From: Holophagales bacterium
GTDB taxonomy: Bacteria; Acidobacteriota; Thermoanaerobaculia; Multivoradales; Multivoraceae
NCBI GenBank assembly: GCA_009837085.1
Contig: VXUF01000093.1
Span: 1-47,574 of the forward strand
DNA length: 47,574 nucleotides
Direction of reading: 5' to 3'
Shown here: in pieces, positions 16,567-24,358 of the stretch
How the letters are laid out: every line of letters begins with the position of its first letter
How positions within the stretch are numbered: the first letter of the stretch is position 1
Translations under genes and position numbers: made by a program
The notes under the pieces: model-generated
What the model was told of the DNA's origin: nothing
The model's input: the letters and a program-made list of their open reading frames with translations, nothing else
The model's database searches: none

Positions 16567-18507
16567 TTAGCGGTACCCTCTGGTCGACCATTCAATTCCT
16601 GACTGCGACCTCGGTGCGGTGGGGCCCAGTTCCCTGATAAACCGGCTGGTCGTGGTCACTCCTGCAGGGGCGTGGGCGTTCATTCTCATTGCGTCCGCGT
16701 ACTCCATACGCCGGAACGAGGACAGCACGAGGACCTTCTTGCAACGAGTGATCGCGACATAGAACAGCCGCCGTTGCTCTTCAAGCTCCTGCTCCCTTGA
16801 CTCGAATCTCAGGAGCTGCAACTCCTTGGACCTAGTCGGAATCAGCCCTTGGCAACAACTCGCAACAACCACGATCTTCCTGGTCAGGCCCTTTGACTTG
16901 TGAAGGCTCATGACCTGCACGACGTCTTCTCGGGGGACCTCCGGGTGCGTGATGTGATCTCTGACATGCGCATACATCTCCTGAGCCGTACTCACTCTTC
17001 CAGCACCCGTCAGCGCGACCTCTCGTAGAGGCCAAAGCTCCCTACTCCCCTCCGGGAAGACCTCATCAATCAGTTGCGCCATCGGAAGACCCCCAAGGGC
17101 CTCCAGTCGCTCCACCAGTGCCTCGTAGATGGGAAGGAGACGGTTGGCGTACGGTATCTCGCATCGACCCCTCGCCAGCTCTTCCAAAGCGCCGCGTGGA
17201 GACTTGTTCGTTGCTTCACAGTACTCTCGAAGTCGAGCGTATCCCCCGCGCAGGCCGGTGCTGCTGTTCCGACCAAGCCACCACCTCAAGGCAGTTCGAT
17301 CATCCTCGTCCGCCAGAAGGGTCAGCAAGCAAAACGCTTCTTGGGCCGAGGTGGAATCAAGAGCCTCTTCATGGAAGAAGCTATGTGCTGGAACATCCCA
17401 ACCCTTCAGCAAGTCCCGTATTCCGTATCCGATCTCCCGCCGCGGGCATAGAACCATGACGTCCTTCGGTCTGATACCGCGCTGCTCCACGAGTTCGCGC
17501 ACGTACGCTGCGAGTCCCTCCGCCTCCTGTGCCATGTCTTCCCACTGAACGATGAAAATTCTACCTTTCCGTCGTTTTGGCAAGGCCTTCAAACGGGTGC
17601 TCTCCGAGTTCGGATTGTAGGTCATCAGGTGGTTCGCCAGCGTAACGACACGTCTGGGGCAGCGGTGACACTCCTCGATCGTCTCATCCTGGGTGGTGCA
17701 GTGTCGCTCGTCAAACTTCGTGATGGCCTCAGGATTCGCGTACCGGAAGCTGTATATCGACTGATTCGGATCTCCCACGACCGTTACGTTGGAGTTCCTC
17801 ACTAGTTCGTCCAAGAGCTCCTGTTCCGCGCGATTAAGGTCCTGGTATTCGTCCACTATGACGTGGTCGAAAGCCGCCAGTTCTGGTGCTACTGGGTTCG
17901 TCTTGAGATAGTCTAGTGTAAGCGGTACTAGCTCCCCGATCAACACGGATCGATGGAACCGAAGCCACGCTTTCAAGCTCCGTTCAAAGTGCTGGTCGAA
18001 CGTGAACGTCGGCCCACCAGGAATATCGTCTTGACGCCTTGCCCAAGCTGCCTCAAATGCCAGAATCTGGTTTGTGCAGTACCTCTTGCCGCCGAACTGA
18101 TGTAGGTCGTGCAGTGTCATTTCGGCTTCGAATCTCAGGCATCCGGATTTCATGTAACTGATCACCGGCCTCGCCACTCTGCCTAGAAGCGGTAGAACCT
18201 GCGCTTGACTCAGCACAGAGAAGCAGAATGAGTGGAGGGTGCCTGCGCGCACCTTTCGGCACCCTTCGATGTTGAGATCCCTTAGCGCGTCGACAAGGTC
18301 CGCCGCCGAGTTTCGCGTGAAGGTCACAGCCAGCACACGTCTTGGATCCTGACCCTCTTCCAGCAGCCGTGCGACGCGTCGCATCATTGCGTAGGTCTTG
18401 CCTGTGCCCGGGCCCGCAAGGACACGCAGCCTGTCATCGTCCGATTCAGCGATTCGGAGGGCAGGTCCTTCGAGGTCCTTCTTCCAACTGTAGGAGTGGT
18501 CATTCAT
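16567..18507 (-). CDS. UvrD/Rep-like superfamily 1 helicase
   Basis: A 646-residue ATP-dependent DNA helicase. Motifs in order: Walker A AGPGTGKTYAMMRR (31-44), Ia AVTFTRNSAADLV, motif II VDEYQDLN near 216, motif III VVGDPNQSIYSFR, motif V VMSLHKSKGLT, and motif VI RRLFYVAITRCKK. It is shorter than UvrD itself and lacks an evident nuclease domain. It lies alone on the minus strand, about 190 bases from the end of hicA and 540 bases from the methyltransferase gene. Helicases of this type occur in defence islands (for example GajB), but no GajA-like partner is next to it. It could be part of the herA-nurA operon upstream or an independent remnant. Confidence 0.85.
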   Translation of the reverse strand: MNDHSYSWKKDLEGPALRIAESDDDRLRVLAGPGTGKTYAMMRRVARLLEEGQDPRRVLAVTFTRNSAADLVDALRDLNIEGCRKVRAGTLHSFCFSVLSQAQVLPLLGRVARPVISYMKSGCLRFEAEMTLHDLHQFGGKRYCTNQILAFEAAWARRQDDIPGGPTFTFDQHFERSLKAWLRFHRSVLIGELVPLTLDYLKTNPVAPELAAFDHVIVDEYQDLNRAEQELLDELVRNSNVTVVGDPNQSIYSFRYANPEAITKFDERHCTTQDETIEECHRCPRRVVTLANHLMTYNPNSESTRLKALPKRRKGRIFIVQWEDMAQEAEGLAAYVRELVEQRGIRPKDVMVLCPRREIGYGIRDLLKGWDVPAHSFFHEEALDSTSAQEAFCLLTLLADEDDRTALRWWLGRNSSTGLRGGYARLREYCEATNKSPRGALEELARGRCEIPYANRLLPIYEALVERLEALGGLPMAQLIDEVFPEGSRELWPLREVALTGAGRVSTAQEMYAHVRDHITHPEVPREDVVQVMSLHKSKGLTRKIVVVASCCQGLIPTRSKELQLLRFESREQELEEQRRLFYVAITRCKKVLVLSSFRRMEYADAMRMNAHAPAGVTTTSRFIRELGPTAPRSQSGIEWSTRGYR

Positions 18508-18603
18508 GCGTGGGGTGTTCGAGATCGATTCTCGAGTCCAGGGCTTTGCGGAGGGATCGGTGTGATTGCTGCCCGGCGCTACATGCGGTCGAGCGCCCCG
18601 GAA

Positions 18604-18942
18604 GAACCGAGAGCTAGTTCGGATCTCGGGGGGTTCTTTCGTGAACTGGTCGCGAGTAAGGCGGGGACTCTAGCCGGCTTTGGGTCGCAGGTCCATACTG
18701 GCTACACGGAGCGGCTGAAGTCCCTATTCCTCAATGGTTTATGGAGATGTAGTGCCCTGGGGTCCCACACTCTGGCCCCCAGAGGCTATGCGCAAGCCCG
18801 GATCCAGGCGGACTTCCGGTGCCAGTAGAAGCGGCTGGCTGAGTTGGGCTGGGACTACCTAGTGCTGTGGGAGTGTGAGGTGAAGGCCAGCGAGGGTCTC
18901 TCTAGCGGCGTTCGGCGAGTCCTAGACCCCTATGATGTGCCA
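18604..18942 (+). pseudogene. Decayed very-short-patch repair endonuclease (vsr)
   Basis: One frame of the plus strand retains Vsr-like blocks: LAGFGSQVHTGY, LFLNGLWRC (normally FVNGCFWHRC), SALGSHTLAP, then ARIQADFRCQ, an in-frame TAG at 18826, and KRLAELGWDYLVLWECEV. The last block matches the GW.vl.vWECE end of Vsr. The stop codon, the lost metal-site residues in the FWH block and the missing piece after HTGY show that the gene is dead. Vsr nicks T:G mismatches made by m5C deamination, so a cytosine methylase may once have been its neighbour. The rest of 18508-19046 holds nothing else I can name. Confidence 0.55.
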
Positions 18943-19046
18943 CGTCCCTTCTCCGTTTCGCCACGTCCACTCGCCTTCCGGCCGTGCTACTCCTCTCAGG
19001 TCGGAAAACCGGTACCGCCTTGCCACGCTGTCTTCGCACCCGCGGT

Positions 19047-20249
19047 CTAAGTGCCAGCGGCGTGTGCATAGCCCGAGTCGAGCTCGCGTCGAGCAAGCAC
19101 CCGAACAAGCCGAAAGCTCCTCAAGAACGTCGGTTCGCGGCGGGAGCGATGCAGATACACGAGATCGACATCGCCCGGCTTCTTACGGTCGTCACCGTAC
19201 AACCTGGTCTGGGTGCGTCGCGGCGAGGGAGAAGGCCGCTCATAGGTCCGGTAGTCCGGTAGCAGGCGGGTCATGACTCGGCGAACGACGTTGAGCGTTC
19301 GCTCTCTAGCATCGACGCGTAGGCACCAGACGGCATCTTCGCGGGATCGACTGTGTGCAACCCGCAGTACAGTGTCCAGCATCGACTCATATCTTTGGGC
19401 GCTACAGAACTTCTGGTCGATTGACCAATTCGGGCGCGCCGGCCCCTCCGCTAGTGCCCATAGGCGCAGCCAGTTGTCCGCTCGATAGTTCGTCACCCCT
19501 ATGTAGGGTGGAGAGGTGAGAACCAAGCCGGCTGAGGCCGGCATGTGGGGCAGCATGTGGGCTGCGTCGCCGAGCGCCACGCTGGCGCAGCCAGCGTATC
19601 TCGGGACTCCCTTCGCGTAGCGCCAGGCCGCCCTAGCTCCGAGGAAGGCGGCTGGATCGACGTCCGGCGGCGTAGTGAGACCACGCTTCCGCCACCAACG
19701 CACGGAGTAGTCGGGACACATCGCTCTCGTGGGGCGCAACTGGTTGGATAGGCCCTGCCCCAGCTTGGCGTGGAGATAGTGGACGAGCAGCGCCGATACT
19801 GTGCGATCTAGACCGCTGGTGCGCCACTGGAGTTCGCGACGTGCCGCGTTGATGAAGCCCAACGCCCGGCGCCCGAAAGCGAGGGTCTGAAACTCGTCTC
19901 TCGGCCGGCAGTCCTTTCTTTGAACAGCCCTGGCGACCTCTTCGATCCGCCCAAGCACCTCGATGAGGGAGGGATGGGGGTCCGTCTTCACGGCTGCGTA
20001 CAACCACGCCACAGGGTTGACGTCGCAACCGGCAGCACCCCGGCCAGACACCATGGCGACGTAGGGGGCGGTACCGCGACCGCAGAACGGGTCTAGAACC
20101 CTGTCGCCAGGTTCGCTGAACGCTGCCACCACCTGCCGCGCGAACTCAACGGGGAACATGGCGTAGTAGGGGCCGAGCCGCGCCCAGCGACTCTCGGCCG
20201 TGCGAAAGCCAGTCAGGGGCGGCACTCCCCGTTGATCGCGCGCGCTCAC
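19047..20249 (-). CDS. DNA methyltransferase of the TSPPY type in a herA-nurA operon
   Basis: A 400-residue S-adenosylmethionine-dependent DNA methylase. Motif I is DPFCGRGTAPYVA near residue 52, followed by GCDVNPVAW. The catalytic motif is LTSPPYIGVTNYRADNW near 243. SPPY is common in N4-cytosine and some N6-adenine enzymes, so the modified base is open. Motif I precedes the catalytic motif. Start is GTG overlapping the nurA-like TGA (GTGA), making it the third gene of a tightly coupled operon. It probably supplies self-protection for a HerA-NurA effector; this is inference from gene order. Confidence 0.82.
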   Translation of the reverse strand: MSARDQRGVPPLTGFRTAESRWARLGPYYAMFPVEFARQVVAAFSEPGDRVLDPFCGRGTAPYVAMVSGRGAAGCDVNPVAWLYAAVKTDPHPSLIEVLGRIEEVARAVQRKDCRPRDEFQTLAFGRRALGFINAARRELQWRTSGLDRTVSALLVHYLHAKLGQGLSNQLRPTRAMCPDYSVRWWRKRGLTTPPDVDPAAFLGARAAWRYAKGVPRYAGCASVALGDAAHMLPHMPASAGLVLTSPPYIGVTNYRADNWLRLWALAEGPARPNWSIDQKFCSAQRYESMLDTVLRVAHSRSREDAVWCLRVDARERTLNVVRRVMTRLLPDYRTYERPSPSPRRTQTRLYGDDRKKPGDVDLVYLHRSRREPTFLRSFRLVRVLARRELDSGYAHAAGT

Positions 20250-21574
20250 CCCTCTTCGAAGAGTTGAGTGAGGATACCGATGCCGGTCCTTAGCGGTATG
20301 GCGGCATGGGCGTGAGCACGCACGAGCGGGGCGAAACCGTCTTCGTAGAGGTAGGTCGAGAACTCGTCCATGATATCGAGCGCTTCTCCGAGCCGCGGGA
20401 ACGCCGCCTCGTCGACGCAGTCCCTGTTGTTCCCTTGTTCGTTCACGATGGGTGTCATCACGACCGAGTGTTGGCCCAGACTGTTCTTGTACATTACGCG
20501 CCGTCCGTAGTCCGTGACGTGGCCATGCGCCCTAGCGTCCGGACCGCGCAAGACGATATGGCGGTGTGTGTACTCGCGATCCGGAGCGAGCGCCGAACCC
20601 GCCGCTATTCCGGCCCGCGGACCGTTAGGATCGCTCTGGTCTAGGGCCCTCAAGTGGTCGAGAAACATGCCGCTCTTCTCGATCCCGAACAGCAACACGC
20701 CTGGCCCGCCGCGCTCCACGACCCGGTCGTGCAAGCGCGTCACTTCAGCTTGAAGATGACTCTTCAGCCATGCGGGCATGCCGTAGACAACCAGGGAACC
20801 GTCCATTACGAAGGCAGTTGTGCGAAACGCGCTCCACCAACCTCGACGTTCGAAGATGCGCATGATGTTGATCATGGCAAGATGTTCGACGACCTGTTGT
20901 GTCGCTGTGTACGCTTGGGCTGAGGAGCCGTGGTCCTCGAACCGCTCATGCAAGCGGAGGCTGTCGGTCTCGAACAGTAACTCTTGTCGCAAACAGGGGC
21001 ATCTAGCCGATCCCTCAACGGCCGGAATGATCTCATTGCAATCCTCGGCGGGGCACCTGAAGCGCCCATGCGCAGGCGTGATTGCACGCATGGTCTCAAC
21101 CAACGTCTCGTGCTCGCTGTCCACTCTCCTTCCGGCCAGCACGTCGTGAATCGTGAACCGAAAGAACTGTCGAGGCGTGTCGTCGGCGACGTCGCGACGA
21201 ACTACGTTCCTGCCCGGAAGTACGGCATCAAGGGTCGTGCAGTCTTCCATCTCGCGCATCACACTTGGACGGGGGATTGAGCCGGCCGGGATCTCCCTCA
21301 ACGCCGTGAGGTCGATTACCACCGCGGCAAGCTGTAGCAGCGCTGCCTCGGCTCCTGGATACCCAGAGCGAACCGCACTACTGACAGTCGACCCGTCGAT
21401 GACGATGATGCGAGTGATTCGGTCGTGCCCCCGTGGGGGAGTCAGCGTTCTCGGCGGCGCTGCTGCTTCTCCAGGCCCACCCCGTCGGATGACGCCCTCA
21501 AAGTCCTTGACGCTTTCGCTGTTGACGAGCCGCCAAAGCGAGTCGCCGCTAGCGTATTCGTTGCGGTAGGGCAT
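20246..21574 (-). CDS. NurA-like nuclease
   Basis: A 442-residue protein resembling NurA nucleases. The signature is IIVIDGSTVSSAVRSG near residue 58, with the acidic DG followed by a long helix (AALLQLAAVVIDLTAL), and a later FVMDGSLVVYG. A Cys-rich insert FRCPAEDCNE...ARCPC looks like a small zinc-binding module not typical of archaeal NurA. NurA is a 5'-3' exonuclease and ssDNA endonuclease that works with the HerA translocase. The neighbouring upstream gene is HerA-like with a TGATG overlap, which fits that partnership. ATG 21574 is chosen; a GTG one codon upstream is equally possible. Confidence 0.7.
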   Translation of the reverse strand: MPYRNEYASGDSLWRLVNSESVKDFEGVIRRGGPGEAAAPPRTLTPPRGHDRITRIIVIDGSTVSSAVRSGYPGAEAALLQLAAVVIDLTALREIPAGSIPRPSVMREMEDCTTLDAVLPGRNVVRRDVADDTPRQFFRFTIHDVLAGRRVDSEHETLVETMRAITPAHGRFRCPAEDCNEIIPAVEGSARCPCLRQELLFETDSLRLHERFEDHGSSAQAYTATQQVVEHLAMINIMRIFERRGWWSAFRTTAFVMDGSLVVYGMPAWLKSHLQAEVTRLHDRVVERGGPGVLLFGIEKSGMFLDHLRALDQSDPNGPRAGIAAGSALAPDREYTHRHIVLRGPDARAHGHVTDYGRRVMYKNSLGQHSVVMTPIVNEQGNNRDCVDEAAFPRLGEALDIMDEFSTYLYEDGFAPLVRAHAHAAIPLRTGIGILTQLFEEG

Positions 21575-23697
21575 CACCCACGCTGCGTCGGTGCGACGAA
21601 GCGATCGATCTTCACCGGCAGAGTGTAGGGACTCGACATCGTTCGCACCTTTAGCAGACCTGCCTCCTTGACCCGCCGGATGCTGGCCGAGAAGTCCGAG
21701 AAGTCGTTGTATTGGTCCAGCTCCCGGGTCTCACCGCTGTTGTTGAGATGGGCGATGAACCAGTTCTCTGTGTTCCGCAGAATGTTGCGCTGAATGGAGG
21801 AAGGCTCTTGAGTTGAGTAGACGAGGCCGATGTTGAACTTACTGCCCTCTTTGGCCGTCCGAGCCCAAATGTTGCGCGTGTCGTCTTCGCTACCGCGAGG
21901 CAGGAGCGTGTGTGCCTCCTCTACGTACACGATCACGGGACTCAGGCCGCCCTCCAGTGACTGCGTGAAGTGCTCTTGTTGCCGCGTGAAGATCGCTCGC
22001 ATAATCCTCTCGGCGGACTGCTCGTTCATCACAGGATCGCCCAATGCCTGGTCGAGGATCACGAGTTTCCCTTGGGCGAGATCTCGGACGATATCGTCGG
22101 TGTAGTCCGTGTTGCGGTCCGGTTGGTGCCACTCACGGCACTCCCGGATCGCCTGACCGCCCCGGGTATTCTCAAAGATCCTCAAGAGCCCGAGAAGCCG
22201 GTCGTCGCTCCAGCTTCGACCGTCATGATCGGCTTGGTACTCCCTGTTGTACGCACTGCCGCCCTCACTCGCCAACCAGACGGACAGGTGACGACAGAAC
22301 TCCGCAGCAACGTCCCACGTAAGCGCGCCGGTCAACTGATCGACGAAGCTCGACAGCCCCTCGTCGTTGCGCATCGCCCGGCGGACTCCTTCGCCGAAGA
22401 GTCCACTTACGCTGACTCGGGGACTAGGCGGTTCAAACCCCGCCGCGGCCAGAACCGCCCGATACACGAAGACCGCACGGGAGTAGCGAACGTACGCGCC
22501 CTGATCAACAACGTCCGCAGGTGCCGTAATGTCCGTTGTCCGGAAGGCACCTATGTACCCTGCACCTTCTGTCTCGAGACGACCGTCGATGATCTGTTTG
22601 CCCATGTAGAGAGACAGCAACGGGCCGTTAAGCTGCTGGGCCGTCCTCGGTGGTATTTTCGGCGACGGCAACTGTGCTCCGAAGAAGTTCATCTTGGTGA
22701 TCCGGCGGTCGGGATCGTTGGGGTGCGATGTCAAGCCGTAGGTCACGACGTCATCCGCGGGGGCACCGTGGAAGGGGCCAACAAATCGGAGGCAGCCCTC
22801 GTCTTGCGGGTTATCGTTCGCGTACTCGCCGTTAGGATCGATGATCAGTTGGGCAACGCGCTCGGAGGTGGACGTCTGGAGGCGTAGTTCGAAGACTGCC
22901 TTGGCCAGGGTCTTCACGGTGTTGGACTTCCCGGTGCGAGTCATGCCGAAGAGAGCCGTACGCTGAGCGATCACGTCGCGCATCGTCATGAGGACCGGCA
23001 CGGACTCTGGGCGGCCACCATCCAGAGCGGCCGCGTACTTGATCTCGCCGATCTTCACCCGGCCCGACTCCGCTTCTTCGTGGTTGCTGAAGTTGACTAT
23101 CCGTTCTAGCGCCGGGCCTACGGGCTTGTAGATCTTCATGCCTCGTCCGGCAAAGAAGTTGTCGATGTCGCTGCCGAACATCAACCTGCTTTCTTCCGAG
23201 TCCACTGAAGAAGACATGCGAAGCGTCCCCAGAATAGAGCATCGCAGCCCCGCGTAGCGCATCTGGTGCAGCGTGAACTGGTCAGTGTTCCGCTCCTCGT
23301 CCCAGTTATGCGGGCTGTCTGAGGCCCGCTGCCCGGCCTGGAAGCGCGCTTGCTGCATCTCGATGTCATTAGGCAGCGTACTGCTACCAAGAACGCGTAG
23401 GAGCAGGAGTGAAGGTGCTATCGCTCCAGAGTCGTCGGTTGACGAGCTCCTGGCCGCTATCAGGAAGCAGCCATGCGGTACGCCGCCGACCTGCAGGCGC
23501 AAGGCGTCATGCACCAGAATGTGCGCCTCGTCGAAGTCCATGCGGATCAAGTCGCCGACTAGGGAATCTCCATCGACTAGCTCCCTGATTGCGGCCGAGG
23601 CCGCCTTTGCACGGCTTACTGATTCCTCTCGCTCGACGTCGGGCGCGAGCCGATCAACGAGACCGGAAGGGTCTTTGGAACTGTATGAAGAAGTCAT
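21574..23697 (-). CDS. HerA-like (DUF87) hexameric translocase ATPase
   Basis: A 707-residue FtsK/HerA-class ATPase. An N-terminal region of about 230 residues could hold the HAS-barrel. Walker A is GMTRTGKSNTVKTLAKAVFE near 250. DPNGEY follows the first strand, as in HerA. Walker B is VIVYVEEAHTLLPRGS near 590, then KEGSKFNIGLVYSTQEPSS, the sensor segment. HerA pumps DNA through a hexamer and activates NurA for end resection, and related pairs occur in anti-phage systems. The open frame runs 92 codons further upstream, but that part is the duplicated mob segment, so ATG 23697 is used. It is the first gene of the herA-nurA-methyltransferase operon. Confidence 0.85.
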   Translation of the reverse strand: MTSSYSSKDPSGLVDRLAPDVEREESVSRAKAASAAIRELVDGDSLVGDLIRMDFDEAHILVHDALRLQVGGVPHGCFLIAARSSSTDDSGAIAPSLLLLRVLGSSTLPNDIEMQQARFQAGQRASDSPHNWDEERNTDQFTLHQMRYAGLRCSILGTLRMSSSVDSEESRLMFGSDIDNFFAGRGMKIYKPVGPALERIVNFSNHEEAESGRVKIGEIKYAAALDGGRPESVPVLMTMRDVIAQRTALFGMTRTGKSNTVKTLAKAVFELRLQTSTSERVAQLIIDPNGEYANDNPQDEGCLRFVGPFHGAPADDVVTYGLTSHPNDPDRRITKMNFFGAQLPSPKIPPRTAQQLNGPLLSLYMGKQIIDGRLETEGAGYIGAFRTTDITAPADVVDQGAYVRYSRAVFVYRAVLAAAGFEPPSPRVSVSGLFGEGVRRAMRNDEGLSSFVDQLTGALTWDVAAEFCRHLSVWLASEGGSAYNREYQADHDGRSWSDDRLLGLLRIFENTRGGQAIRECREWHQPDRNTDYTDDIVRDLAQGKLVILDQALGDPVMNEQSAERIMRAIFTRQQEHFTQSLEGGLSPVIVYVEEAHTLLPRGSEDDTRNIWARTAKEGSKFNIGLVYSTQEPSSIQRNILRNTENWFIAHLNNSGETRELDQYNDFSDFSASIRRVKEAGLLKVRTMSSPYTLPVKIDRFVAPTQRG

Positions 23698-23778
23698 CCT
23701 TGCAATGCTACAGGGAACAAGGAGGAAGCCGCACAGGGATGTCGAGGGAGGCAGACGGAGTCCCGCCGGCCGCGTGCG

Positions 23779-23912
23779 GTGCTCCGGTGATCCGCTCGGA
23801 TCGCGCTCGCGGTTCGCTTCAGCTCGTCTGCGGCATATCGCGTCGAGGTCTCGCCAAGCTCGCGCGCTAGCTTGCGCATCTCCTCCTTCGCCGTGTCCGT
23901 GATCTGCCGCCG
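23779..23912. repeat. 134-bp duplicated mob segment, copy B
   Basis: Near-identical copy of 9931-10064 in the same orientation. Here it encodes only a piece of the mobB-like protein (minus strand, KEEMRKLARELGETSTRYAA) with no start, membrane segment or relaxase around it. It borders the hsdR-like fragment and lies just upstream of the herA-like gene. Confidence 0.9.
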
Positions 23913-23992
23913 TCGTCCAACTTGCCGAGGGCCTTCGCCTCGATGACGAAGGCGACCGTCTGATTCTCGGCAAAGAGGGCGTAGTCGAAGAC
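23912..23992 (-). pseudogene. Fragment of an HsdR N-terminal-like nuclease domain
   Basis: The minus strand encodes VFDYALFAENQTVAFVIEAK followed by ALGKLDD. This is the core of the HSDR_N-type restriction fold (DYALF...IEAK, the D and E-x-K active site). A TGA lies immediately before it and the match stops at the duplicated mob segment, so this is a fragment of a lost gene. Confidence 0.45.
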
Positions 23993-24000
23993 TCAAGCTC

Positions 24001-24349
24001 CCTGGAGTCAGAGAGAGGGCTCGGATCGTGCGAGCAGCCAACATCCGGCGACTGGTGAGAGAAGGCTTGGCGGACGATGCTCTCAGCCGGTGCTGGGTGC
24101 CTCGGGTTCCACCCTAGGACAACCTCTACTCTTGGCCTGTAGGGCCGGCCAGGCGGCTTCGCGTTCGCGAAGATGGTCTACCGCTATTGACGCGCATCCT
24201 GAGGCGTCCAGACCTGTACCTTGCCCCCGGCAGCATCTGTTTCGGCCACCTTTGTTCTCCCGCTCGACCGATTTCGTGGCCGGTGGAGAGCAACAGTGGG
24301 GTTTCTTGGGGGGCTGAACGAGTCATCAAGCTGCCCGTAAACCATTATC
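24001..24349. other. Right island margin without a recognised gene
   Basis: About 350 bases between the hsdR fragment and attR. Short open frames on both strands have no recognisable domain or ribosome site. GGGGTTTC at about 24298 also occurs at 7961 near the integrase and could be an integrase arm site. Confidence 0.4.
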
Positions 24350-24358
24350 CTACAAGGG
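24350..24358. other. attR core candidate, within the permease gene end
   Basis: CTACAAGGG, matching attL at 7909. On the minus strand it gives CCC TTG TAG, the last two codons and stop of the ABC permease gene, so integration left the gene complete. Confidence 0.6.

Larger units (their letters stand above)
7909..24358. mobile_element. Integrative mobilizable element carrying defence genes
   Basis: About 16.4 kb bounded by the direct repeat CTACAAGGG (7909-7917 and 24350-24358). It starts with a tyrosine integrase next to the left repeat and contains a relaxase-mobC-mobB-mobD module but no type IV secretion or replication genes, so it should need a helper conjugative element. Cargo is restriction-modification, hicBA, a UvrD-like helicase and a herA-nurA-methyltransferase operon, plus decayed vsr and hsdR pieces. 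Coding sequence in the cargo is visibly less GC-biased at third positions than the flanks, especially at 16.5-24 kb. Boundaries are inferred from the short repeat, the integrase position and the return of chromosomal genes. Confidence 0.75.

Noticed and set aside
23698-23973. Upstream extension of the HerA-like protein by 92 residues
   Set aside because: The extension is the out-of-family translation of the duplicated mob segment, and the ATG at 23697 gives a sensible start.
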